DNA from: Acidimicrobiales bacterium
GTDB lineage: Bacteria > Actinomycetota > Acidimicrobiia > Acidimicrobiales > RAAP-2
Length of the DNA stretch: 9,376 nucleotides
Reading direction: 5' to 3'
Assembly (NCBI GenBank): GCA_030044045.1
Contig: JASHWO010000245.1
Span: 1 to 9,376, forward strand
Positions within the stretch are counted from its first letter, which is position 1. Each line of letters opens with the position of its first letter. Below the pieces are notes generated by a model, which worked only from the letters and a program-made list of their open reading frames with translations, did no database searches and had not been told where the DNA came from. The position numbers were made by a program, and so were the translations under genes. Below are positions 1 to 6,553 of this stretch, piece by piece.

Positions 1-1094
1 CGCCGGTCCCCGCCGGCGCCTCGGCGGCCCGCCCGGCCGACCTGGCCCTGGCCATCTTCACCTCGGGGTCGACGGGCCGGCCGAAGGCGGTGCTCCACTC
101 CCAACGCGGCCTGGCCTGGCTGGCCCGCTCCCTCGCCGCCGCCCACGGCCTGGCGCCGGACGACGTGCTGCTGGCCCCGGCGCCCATGGCCCACGTGGCC
201 GGGCTGCTGGCCGGGGTGCTGCTGCCCGGGGCGGTGGGTGGGACCGCCGTGCTCATGGGCCGCTGGGATCCCGACCGGGCGGTGGCCCTGGTGGCGCGGG
301 AACGGGTCACCTTCGCCAGCGGCCCGCCGACGTTCTTCGTGGGCCTGACGGGCGCCGGGTCCTTCCGGCCGGAACGGGTGGCCAGCCTGCGCCTGGTCTC
401 GGTCGGGGGTGCCCCGGTGGCCCCGGGCGTCGTGGACGCCGTCGCCGACGCCCTGGGCTGCCGGGTGAAGCGCACCTACGGCTCCAGCGAGGCCCCCATG
501 GTGGCCACCAGCTTCCCCGGGGACGATCCCCGGGACGGCCGCGAGACCGACGGCCGGCCGGTGGGGGAGGCCGAGCTGGTGGTGGTCGACCCCGCCGGCG
601 GCACCCGGCAGCCACCGGGGAGCACCGGGGAGCTGTGGGTGCGCGGCCCCCAGCTCTTCGCCGGCTACGCCGATCCGGCCCAGACGGCCGAGTCGGTCGC
701 CCGGGGCGGCTGGCTCCGCACCGGCGACCTGGCCACCCTCGACGCCGGCGGCTGGCTGCGGGTGGTGGGCCGGCTGAAGGACGTCATCATCCGGGGCGGG
801 GAGAACATCGCCGCCGCCGAGGTCGAGGGGGCGCTGGTCGCCCACCCCGCCGTCCGCCAGGCGGTGGTGGTCCCCTACCCGGACCCGATCATGGGCGAGC
901 GGGTGGGGGCGGCGGTGGTAGCCGCCGGGGCGCTCGACCTCGACGCCTGCCGGGACTGGCTCGCCGGGCAGGGGCTGGCCCGTCACAAGCTCCCCGAGCG
1001 CCTGCTGCGCCTGCACGCCGTCCCCACCCTGCCCTCGGGCAAGGCCGACCGCGCCGCCCTACGGGCACTGGTGGCCCGGGCGGGGGCGCCGTAG
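1..1094 (+). CDS. acyl-CoA synthetase (AMP-binding, class I adenylate-forming), 5' truncated by window edge
   Basis: This enzyme family activates a carboxylic acid with ATP to an acyl-adenylate and then transfers it to CoA in the cytoplasm. The reading frame is open from base 3, so the gene begins before the window and the GTG at 90 is internal. Counting codon 3-5 as residue 1, the P-loop FTSGSTGRPK is at 19-28. Further along come the YGSSE adenine-site motif (near base 480), GELWVRGPQLFAGY (near 630), the RTGDL aspartate motif (near 720), the hinge GRLKDVIIRGGENI (near 770) and PSGKADR with the catalytic C-terminal lysine (near 1035). All core motifs downstream of the P-loop are intact. The segment PMAHVAGLLAGVLLPG followed by a WDPDRA block resembles cyclohexanecarboxylate-CoA ligase and related medium-chain ligases, but the substrate cannot be read from sequence. 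The next gene starts 82 bp downstream, behind its own regulatory region. Confidence 0.93.
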   Translation, partial: PVPAGASAARPADLALAIFTSGSTGRPKAVLHSQRGLAWLARSLAAAHGLAPDDVLLAPAPMAHVAGLLAGVLLPGAVGGTAVLMGRWDPDRAVALVARERVTFASGPPTFFVGLTGAGSFRPERVASLRLVSVGGAPVAPGVVDAVADALGCRVKRTYGSSEAPMVATSFPGDDPRDGRETDGRPVGEAELVVVDPAGGTRQPPGSTGELWVRGPQLFAGYADPAQTAESVARGGWLRTGDLATLDAGGWLRVVGRLKDVIIRGGENIAAAEVEGALVAHPAVRQAVVVPYPDPIMGERVGAAVVAAGALDLDACRDWLAGQGLARHKLPERLLRLHAVPTLPSGKADRAALRALVARAGAP

Positions 1095-1118
1095 GCGACC
1101 CGTTCCTTCGCCGCTCCC

Positions 1119-1148
1119 TTGGTAAAGGAAGAGGTATTGACCTTTACT
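1119..1148 (+). promoter_or_regulatory. candidate promoter for the Fic gene
   Basis: TTGGTA (1119-1124, 4 of 6 to TTGACA) and TTTACT (1143-1148, 4 of 6 to TATAAT) are separated by 18 bp. If real, each box sits inside one arm of the inverted repeat, so a bound repressor would cover both. Transcription would start near 1155, just before the ribosome binding site. TTGACC at 1137-1142 is a better -35 match by itself but has no acceptable -10 at the right distance. Confidence 0.3.
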
Positions 1149-1150
1149 AA
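1119..1150. promoter_or_regulatory. imperfect inverted repeat, probable operator of the Fic gene
   Basis: TTGGTAAAGG (1119-1128) and CCTTTACTAA (1141-1150) form a 9-of-10 inverted repeat with a 12-nt spacer. The half-site centres are 22 bp apart, about two helical turns, as expected for a dimeric regulator binding one face of the DNA. The A/T-containing arms stand out in a very GC-rich setting. The repeat lies 26 bp before the chosen Fic start. The Fic protein carries a C-terminal winged helix, so autoregulation is a reasonable inference. A transcriptional hairpin is less likely given the long spacer and the lack of a T tract. Confidence 0.55.
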
Positions 1151-1160
1151 CGAATCCAGT

Positions 1161-1169
1161 GAGGAAAGG
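1161..1169 (+). promoter_or_regulatory. ribosome binding site deciding the Fic start
   Basis: GAGGAAAGG ends 7 nt before GTG at 1177, an ideal spacing. The upstream in-frame GTG at 1159 has no purine-rich stretch before it and would place this site inside the coding region, so 1177 is preferred. Confidence 0.75.
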
Positions 1170-1176
1170 ATCGCCC

Positions 1177-2493
1177 GTGTTCGGGACGTTCACCCGGCGG
1201 ACCTGGCTCCATGATCCCACGGCGTACGCGCCGGCGGAGCACCGGCGCGCCTGCGCCTACGACGCCTTCATCCCTGACTTGCTGACGACCCTGCAGCTCT
1301 CGCTCTCCGGCCCGGTCGCCGGCGTGATCGCCGACGCCGGATCCGCCATCCAGGCGCTCAACGAGCATGCCGACCCAGGACTCGTTCCGCTCTCGCGCCT
1401 ACTGCTTCGCACCGAGTCGATCGCTTCGTCAAAGGTCGAAGGGGTGCAGGCCGACGCGCGCCTCCTGGCGCGAGCCGAGGTACGCGACGGCACGGGGCAG
1501 AAGGCGTCGGCGACCGCGCTCGAGATCCTCGCCAACATCGACGCGATGCAGGCGGCGATCGAGAACGCCACCGAGCAGGTGCAGATCGACCTGTCGCAGA
1601 TCGTCGAGATCCACCGCGTCCTCATGGCGGCGTCGGAACGACCCGAGATCGCCGGCCAGATACGGACCCAGCAGAACTGGACCGGCGGCAACAACTACAA
1701 CCCGTGCGGTGCCGACTTCGTGCCGCCGCCGCCCGAGGAGGTGAGTCCCCTCCTCGAGGACCTCTGCGCCTTCTGCAACGGCCAGACACTGCCGCCTCTC
1801 GCCCAGGCCGCGCTGGCGCATGCACAGTTCGAGACGATCCACCCGCACGAGGACGGCAACGGGAGGACGGGTCGCGCGCTGGTGCAGGTCATCTTGAAGC
1901 GCCGGCACGTCGCACCGCATTTCGTCCCCCCGGTCAGCGTGGTGCTCGCACGACAGAAGGACGAGTACATCGACGGCCTCGTCGCGTACCGGGAGGGGAA
2001 CGTCGAGCGATGGCTCGAGGCCTTCGCGTCGGCCGCAGCGCCCGCTGCCCAGCTGGTGAGCCGGTACCTCGCCCAGGTCCGTGACCTCCAAGAGGCGTGG
2101 CGGAGTCAGCTATCCCTACACGGACCGGTCCGCCGGGACGCCGCGGCGTGGCAGCTCATCGATATCCTGCCGGGACATCCGGTGATCACCGTGCCGGTCG
2201 GCGTCGCCAAGGTCAACCGCACCAAGCCGGCGGTCAACGGTGGGATCAACCAGCTCGTCAACGCCGGGGTCCTGCGGCCCCTCTCGGAGAGCAGGCGCAA
2301 TCGAGCATGGGAGGCGACCGGGCTGCTCGACCTCCTCGCCCGCCTCGAGTCGGGCGAGTACCCGGAGCATCCCACGGGCCGGCCCGGCACGCCGACCGGT
2401 GCCGCCGCGCCGACGCCGGCCGCTCCGGGGCGGGCCGACAGGTTCGGCGCTCAGGCGTCGAAAGGTGGGGCCGCCTCGGGGTCGATCCCGTAG
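1177..2493 (+). CDS. Fic family protein (class II AMP-transferase) with C-terminal winged helix
   Basis: Fic enzymes usually transfer AMP from ATP to a hydroxyl side chain of a target protein. The protein has 438 residues from the GTG at 1177. An N-terminal Fic_N-type region contains the inhibitory motif S84-SKV-E88-G89, matching (S/T)xxxE(G/N), which marks class II enzymes held inactive by their own helix. The conserved TQQNWTGGNNYNP and FVPPPPEEV segments precede the core motif HPHEDGNGRTGR at 222-233, with catalytic H222. The usual phenylalanine of HPFx(D/E)GNGR is histidine here. Residues about 325-385 form a winged-helix-like domain, ending in LVNAGVLRPLSESRRNRAW. The last 45 or so residues are a Pro/Ala/Gly-rich tail, and the final 43 bp overlap the convergent aceE. 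Codon choice looks less extreme in GC than in the neighbours, suggesting transfer. The target is unknown. No partner antitoxin gene is adjacent, as expected when the inhibitory motif is intramolecular. Confidence 0.93.
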   Translation: MFGTFTRRTWLHDPTAYAPAEHRRACAYDAFIPDLLTTLQLSLSGPVAGVIADAGSAIQALNEHADPGLVPLSRLLLRTESIASSKVEGVQADARLLARAEVRDGTGQKASATALEILANIDAMQAAIENATEQVQIDLSQIVEIHRVLMAASERPEIAGQIRTQQNWTGGNNYNPCGADFVPPPPEEVSPLLEDLCAFCNGQTLPPLAQAALAHAQFETIHPHEDGNGRTGRALVQVILKRRHVAPHFVPPVSVVLARQKDEYIDGLVAYREGNVERWLEAFASAAAPAAQLVSRYLAQVRDLQEAWRSQLSLHGPVRRDAAAWQLIDILPGHPVITVPVGVAKVNRTKPAVNGGINQLVNAGVLRPLSESRRNRAWEATGLLDLLARLESGEYPEHPTGRPGTPTGAAAPTPAAPGRADRFGAQASKGGAASGSIP

Positions 2494-5177
2494 CGGCGGA
2501 TGGCCGCACCGACCTCGGAGGGGTCACCTTCCCCGGTGCGGGCCAGGGTGGCCAGGGTGGCCACCACCACGTGGGCGGCGTCGATCTCGAAGTACCGGCG
2601 CAGGGCCTGCCGGGCGTCGGAGCGGCCGAAGCCGTCGGTCCCCAGCGACGTGTACGGCCGGGGGACCCACCGGGCTACCTGGTCGGGCACGGCCCGCAGG
2701 TAGTCGGTGACCGCCACCACCGGCCCCCGGCCGGTGCCCAGGGCCTCCGTCACCACCGGCCGGCGCGGCGCCTCCCCGGGGTGGAGGCGGTTCCAGCGCT
2801 CCGCCCGCAGGGCGTCGGCCCGCAGCTCGTTCCACGAGGTGGCCGACCAGGCGTCGGCCGAGACTCCCCAGTGGTCGGCCAGGATCTGCCGGGCCTCCAT
2901 GGCCACCTGCCAGGTGGGGCCGGAGAAGCAGATGCTGGCCTGCCGGGAGCTGCCGGGCCTGGGCGTGCGGGCGGGATCGGCCGGCCCGGCGTGGCGGTAG
3001 AGGCCGCGCACGATGCCCTCCCGGACGGCGTCGCCCTCGGGGCCTTCGGGCAGGGCCGGCATGGGGTAGTTCTCGTTGTAGAGCGTCAGGTACCAGAACC
3101 GGTCCTCGGGGTCCGGCCCCATCATCCGCTGGACGGCGTGCTCCACCACCACCGCCACCTCGTAGGCGAAGGCCGGGTCGTAGACGGCGGCGGCCGGGTT
3201 CGTCGAGGCCAGCAGGGGCGACTGGCCGTCGTCGTGCTGCAGGCCCTCGCCCAGCAGGGTGGTCCGCCCGGCGGTGCAGCCGGCCAGGATGCCCCGGCCC
3301 CGCATGTCGCCCAGGGCCCAGGTGAGGTCGCCCACCCGTTGGAAGCCGAACATGGAGTAGAAGAGGAACACCGGGAGCATGGGGAAGCCCCAGGTGGCGT
3401 AGGCGGTGGCCAGGGCGGTGAAGGTGGCCAGGCCCCCGGCCTCGGTGATGCCCTCCTGGAGGAGCTGCCCCGACACGCTCTCGGCGTACTTCAGCGGCAG
3501 GTCGGCGTCGACCGGCACGTAGCGCTGCCCGTCGGGGGCGTAGATCTTGGCCTCGGCGATGATCGGCTCCAGGCCGAAGGTGCGGGCCTCGTCGGGCACG
3601 ATGGGGGCCACCAGCGGGCCGAAGGCCGGGTCTCGCACCAGGTTCCGCAGCAGCCGGGCGAAGGCCATGGTGGTCGACGCCGCCTGCTTGCCCGACCCGG
3701 CCATCAGGTCGGCGTAGACCTTCGGGTCGGGGAGCCGCACCGGCGCCGGACGGACCACCCGGCGGGGCAGTGACCCGGCCAGCGCCTTGCGCCGGGCCAT
3801 CAGGTACTCGTGGGCCGCCGATCCCTCCGGCGGCCGGTAGTAGGGCGGGGCCTCGGCGGTGAGCGCCTCGTCGGGGATCTCGTCGGCCAGGTAGAGCCGG
3901 TCCCGGAGGGCCAGCAGCTGGGGCTTGGTCATCTTCTTGATCTGGTGGGTGGCGTTGCGGGCCTCGATCTCCGGCCCCAGGGTCCAGCCCTTGATGGTCT
4001 TGGCCAGGATCACCGTGGGAGCGCCCCGCTGCTCGGTGGCCAGCTTGTAGGCGGCGTAGAGCTTCCGGTAGTCGTGCCCGCCGCGGGGGAGGGAGCGCAG
4101 CTCGTCGTCGGTCAGGTGCTCGACCAGCTTGCGCAACCGGGGGTCGGGGCCGAAGAAGTGCTCGCGGATGTAGCTGCCGGGCTCGGTGGCGTACTTCTGG
4201 AACTCCCCGTCCACCGTGGTGTTCATCTTGTTCAGGAGGACGCCGTCCACGTCGCGGGCCAGCAGCTCGTCCCAGCGGGAGCCCCAGATGACCTTGATGA
4301 CGTTCCACCCGGCGCCCCGGTAGAGGGCCTCCAGCTCCTGGATGACCTTGCCGTTGCCCCGGACCGGGCCGTCCAGGCGCTGCAGGTTGCAGTTCACCAC
4401 GAAGATGAGGTTGTCCAGGTGCTCCCGGCCGGCCACGCCCAGGGCCCCGATCGACTCCGGCTCGTCCATCTCGCCGTCGCCCACGAAGCACCACACCCGG
4501 CTGCCGCTGGTGTCCACCAGCCGGCGGTGGTGGAGGTAGCGGTTCACGTGGGCCTGGTAGATGGCGTTGATGGGGCCGAGGCCCATCGAGACGGTGGGGA
4601 ACTCCCAGAACTCCGGCAGCGACCGGGGGTGGGGGTAGCTGGGCAGGCCGTCGCCCCCCACCTCGTGGCGGAAGCTGTCGAGCTGGGCCTCGGTCAGCCG
4701 CCCCTCCACGAAGGCCCGGGCGTAGATGCCGGGCGAGGCATGGCCCTGGAAGTACACCTGGTCGCCGGCCCCGCCGTCGTCCTTCCCCCGGAAGAAGTGG
4801 TTGAAGCCCACCTCGTAGAGGGAGGCCGAGCTGGCGTAGGTGGACAGGTGGCCGCCGATGCCGTCGGTCCGCATGTTGGCCCGGACCACCATCACCGCGG
4901 CGTTCCAGCGGATGTAGGCCCGGATCCGTCGCTCCAGGTACTCGTCCCCGGGGAACCAGGGCTCCTCGTCGGCCGGGATGGTGTTGACGTAGGGGGTGGA
5001 GACGGTGGCCGGGAAGTCGACCTGCAGGGTCCTGGCCCGCTCCAGCAGCTTCATCAGCAGGAACCGGGCCCGGCTGCGCCCGTGGGTCTCGACCACCGCG
5101 TCGAAGGAGTCCAGCCACTCGGCCGTCTCCGCCGGGTCGAAGTCGGGGACCTGGTGGGAGATGCCGTCGAAGAGCAC
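2451..5177 (-). CDS. aceE: pyruvate dehydrogenase E1 component, homodimeric AceE type
   Basis: AceE decarboxylates pyruvate using thiamine diphosphate (ThDP) and passes the acetyl group to the E2 lipoyl arm. The protein is complete at 908 residues, close to the usual 880-930. The ThDP/Mg motif runs from GDGEMDEPES (233-242) to NCN (262-264). Active-site histidines are seen at GGH (110), FQGH (146) and THQIKKM (411), corresponding to E. coli H106, H142 and H407. LQEGITEAGG (573-582), YSMFGFQRVGDLTWALGD, the GEGLQHDDG segment and the C-terminal LGTDGFGRSD are all conserved. GTG at 5177 is the first possible start, because an in-frame TAG lies three codons upstream. No Shine-Dalgarno precedes it, but a TANNNT element six bases upstream suggests a leaderless mRNA. 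It diverges from rnhA across 34 bp and converges on fic with a 43-bp overlap. Its likely E2 and E3 partners lie about 2.5 kb away on the other strand. Confidence 0.97.
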   Translation of the reverse strand: MLFDGISHQVPDFDPAETAEWLDSFDAVVETHGRSRARFLLMKLLERARTLQVDFPATVSTPYVNTIPADEEPWFPGDEYLERRIRAYIRWNAAVMVVRANMRTDGIGGHLSTYASSASLYEVGFNHFFRGKDDGGAGDQVYFQGHASPGIYARAFVEGRLTEAQLDSFRHEVGGDGLPSYPHPRSLPEFWEFPTVSMGLGPINAIYQAHVNRYLHHRRLVDTSGSRVWCFVGDGEMDEPESIGALGVAGREHLDNLIFVVNCNLQRLDGPVRGNGKVIQELEALYRGAGWNVIKVIWGSRWDELLARDVDGVLLNKMNTTVDGEFQKYATEPGSYIREHFFGPDPRLRKLVEHLTDDELRSLPRGGHDYRKLYAAYKLATEQRGAPTVILAKTIKGWTLGPEIEARNATHQIKKMTKPQLLALRDRLYLADEIPDEALTAEAPPYYRPPEGSAAHEYLMARRKALAGSLPRRVVRPAPVRLPDPKVYADLMAGSGKQAASTTMAFARLLRNLVRDPAFGPLVAPIVPDEARTFGLEPIIAEAKIYAPDGQRYVPVDADLPLKYAESVSGQLLQEGITEAGGLATFTALATAYATWGFPMLPVFLFYSMFGFQRVGDLTWALGDMRGRGILAGCTAGRTTLLGEGLQHDDGQSPLLASTNPAAAVYDPAFAYEVAVVVEHAVQRMMGPDPEDRFWYLTLYNENYPMPALPEGPEGDAVREGIVRGLYRHAGPADPARTPRPGSSRQASICFSGPTWQVAMEARQILADHWGVSADAWSATSWNELRADALRAERWNRLHPGEAPRRPVVTEALGTGRGPVVAVTDYLRAVPDQVARWVPRPYTSLGTDGFGRSDARQALRRYFEIDAAHVVVATLATLARTGEGDPSEVGAAIRRYGIDPEAAPPFDA

Positions 5178-5183
5178 GCGTCC

Positions 5184-5189
5184 ACGCTA
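5184..5189 (-). promoter_or_regulatory. candidate -10 element for leaderless aceE transcript
   Basis: Read on the minus strand, TAGCGT is followed by six bases (GGACGC) and then the aceE GTG. TANNNT placed 6-7 nt before the start codon is the arrangement known for leaderless genes in actinobacteria. It fits the lack of any ribosome binding site here. I see no good -35 box at 17-19 bp. Confidence 0.5.
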
Positions 5190-5211
5190 GTCGTCGGTCT
5201 CCGTAGTACAC

Positions 5212-5694
5212 ATGACCGGCGTGACCGGCCCGGCCGAGGTGACCACCGTCTACACCGACGGCTCCTGCCTGGGCAATCCCGGGCCCGGCGGGTGGGCCTG
5301 GGCCGTGCCCGACGGCCCCTTCGCCAGCGGCGCCGAGCCCCGCAGCACGAACCAGCGGATGGAGATCACCGCGGCGCTGGAGGCGCTGCGGTCTTTGCGG
5401 GCGGGGGCCCCGCTGGGGGGCGTGCACGTGGTGAGCGACTCCACCTACGTGGTCAACTGCTTCCGCCAGCGGTGGTGGGAGGGCTGGTGCCGGCGGGGGT
5501 GGAAGAACTCGCAGGGCAAGCCGGTGGCCAACCGCGACCTCTGGGAGCCGCTGCTCGAGCTGGCCCTCGACCCCTCGGTGCCAGTGTGGTTCTCCTGGGT
5601 GCGGGGCCACTCGGGGGACCGCTGGAACGACGTGGTGGACGGGCTGGCCACGGCCGCCGCCGCCAGCGGGGTGGGCACGGCCGGCGTGGGGTAG
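5212..5694 (+). CDS. rnhA: ribonuclease HI
   Basis: This enzyme cleaves the RNA strand of RNA/DNA hybrids in primers and R-loops, using two metal ions. The protein is a single-domain form of 160 residues, close to E. coli RNase HI (155). The catalytic carboxylates are D16 (in YTDGSCLGNPGPGG), E51 (in RMEITAALEAL), D76 (in VVSDSTYVV) and D143. H133 in VRGHSGDRWND is the catalytic loop histidine, with N139 matching E. coli N130. The basic/aromatic handle region is present as RQRWWEGWCRRGWKN (85-99). ATG at 5212 is taken as the start. In-frame GTGs at 5221 and 5239 are possible alternatives because none of the three has a clear ribosome binding site. It starts 34 bp from the divergent aceE start, so its promoter must lie in that gap or inside aceE. 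Confidence 0.95.
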   Translation: MTGVTGPAEVTTVYTDGSCLGNPGPGGWAWAVPDGPFASGAEPRSTNQRMEITAALEALRSLRAGAPLGGVHVVSDSTYVVNCFRQRWWEGWCRRGWKNSQGKPVANRDLWEPLLELALDPSVPVWFSWVRGHSGDRWNDVVDGLATAAAASGVGTAGVG

Positions 5695-5714
5695 GGGCCC
5701 CACGCATCGGAGGA

Positions 5715-5736
5715 GCCCGGGTTGGGGTGCCCGGGC
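5715..5736 (+). terminator. GC-rich hairpin after rnhA, possible terminator
   Basis: GCCCGGG (5715-5721) pairs perfectly with CCCGGGC (5730-5736) around an 8-nt loop. It lies 20 nt after the rnhA stop and before the next promoter element. There is no T tract, only GGGTAAATAG afterwards. Terminators without T tracts have been proposed in actinobacteria, but short GC hairpins also arise by chance at this composition. Confidence 0.3.
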
Positions 5737-5766
5737 GGGTAAATAGCACGACCAGCCCCTGACCCG

Positions 5767-5772
5767 TACCAT
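5767..5772 (+). promoter_or_regulatory. candidate -10 element for leaderless SDR transcript
   Basis: TACCAT is followed by CGGGGC and then ATG at 5779. This is the same TANNNT-N6-start layout as at aceE, so transcription would begin at or next to the start codon. No ribosome binding site is seen upstream of this ATG, and no clear -35 box is visible. Confidence 0.5.
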
Positions 5773-5778
5773 CGGGGC

Positions 5779-6540
5779 ATGGAGCTCAACGGCAATTCGG
5801 CGATCGTCACCGGCGGCGCCTCCGGCCTGGGGGCCGCCACCGCCCGTGCCCTCTCGGCCCAGGGCGTGCGGGTCACCGTGTTCGACCGCAACGAGGAGGG
5901 GGCCAAGGCGGTGGCCGCCGAGGTGGCCGGCGACGCCGCGGCCGGCGACGTGACCGTGCCCGAGGACTGCCAGCGGGCCGTCGACCAGGCGGCCGAGGGC
6001 GGGCGCCTGCGGATCGCCGTCAACTGCGCCGGCACCGGCTGGGTGGGGCGGGTGATCGACCGGGACGGGACGCCCCACGACCCCGAGGCCTTCGAGCGCA
6101 TCCAGAAGCTGAACGTCACCGGCACCTTCAACGTGATGACCCGGGCGGCTTCGGCCATCGCCGCCACCGAGCCGGGTGAGGACGGGGAGCGGGGGGTGAT
6201 CGTGAACACCGCTTCGGTAGCCGCCTTCGACGGGCAGATCGGCCAGCTCGCCTACTCGGCCTCCAAGGGCGCCATCGTGGGCATGACCCTCCCGGCCGCC
6301 CGCGACCTGGCAGTGGTGGGCATCCGGGTGGTGGCCATCGCCCCGGGGCTCTTCGACACGCCGCTGCTGGCCATGCTGCCGGAGGAGGCCCGGACCTCCC
6401 TCGGCCGGTCGGTGCTCTTTCCGAAGCGGCTGGGCAATCCGGCCCAGTACGGCCAGCTGGTGGTGGCCATCGCCCGGAACGGCTACCTGAACGGCGAGGT
6501 CATCCGGCTCGACGGCGGCATCCGGATGCCGCCGAAATGA
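5779..6540 (+). CDS. short-chain dehydrogenase, HSD10-like (3-hydroxyacyl-CoA dehydrogenase type II)
   Basis: This cytoplasmic NAD-dependent oxidoreductase belongs to the classical SDR family, at the usual 253 residues. The cofactor loop is TGGASGLG (11-18), and D36 at the end of the second strand favours NAD over NADP. NCAG is at 82-85, N112 is in the KLNVTGTFNVM segment, and the catalytic S146, Y159 and K163 lie in NTASVAAFDGQIGQLAYSASK. The stretches IAPGLFDTPLL and the C-terminal YLNGEVIRLDGGIRMPPK are hallmarks of the HSD17B10-like subgroup, which oxidises 3-hydroxyacyl-CoA and 2-methyl-3-hydroxybutyryl-CoA in fatty acid and isoleucine breakdown. That substrate is inferred from subgroup likeness. 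It is the first gene of a probable two-gene unit with the aldo/keto reductase. Confidence 0.93.
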   Translation: MELNGNSAIVTGGASGLGAATARALSAQGVRVTVFDRNEEGAKAVAAEVAGDAAAGDVTVPEDCQRAVDQAAEGGRLRIAVNCAGTGWVGRVIDRDGTPHDPEAFERIQKLNVTGTFNVMTRAASAIAATEPGEDGERGVIVNTASVAAFDGQIGQLAYSASKGAIVGMTLPAARDLAVVGIRVVAIAPGLFDTPLLAMLPEEARTSLGRSVLFPKRLGNPAQYGQLVVAIARNGYLNGEVIRLDGGIRMPPK

Positions 6541-6553
6541 AAGTGACCGGCGC

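Noticed and set aside
1137..1142. TTGACC as the -35 box of fic
   Set aside because: The sequence 17 bp downstream (TGAGGA) is not a -10 and falls on the ribosome binding site.
1159..1176. Upstream GTG at 1159 as the Fic start
   Set aside because: No ribosome binding site precedes it. GAGGAAAGG at 1161-1169 is ideally spaced for GTG 1177.
2385..2404. Inverted repeat CGGCAC/GTGCCG as a terminator between fic and aceE
   Set aside because: It has only six base pairs, no T tract on either strand, and lies inside the fic coding tail. It is expected by chance at this GC content.
3810..5762. A 650-codon plus-strand open frame antisense to aceE
   Set aside because: It has the low-complexity Val/Gly/His composition typical of the complement of a GC-rich gene, and aceE is fully supported by motifs throughout.
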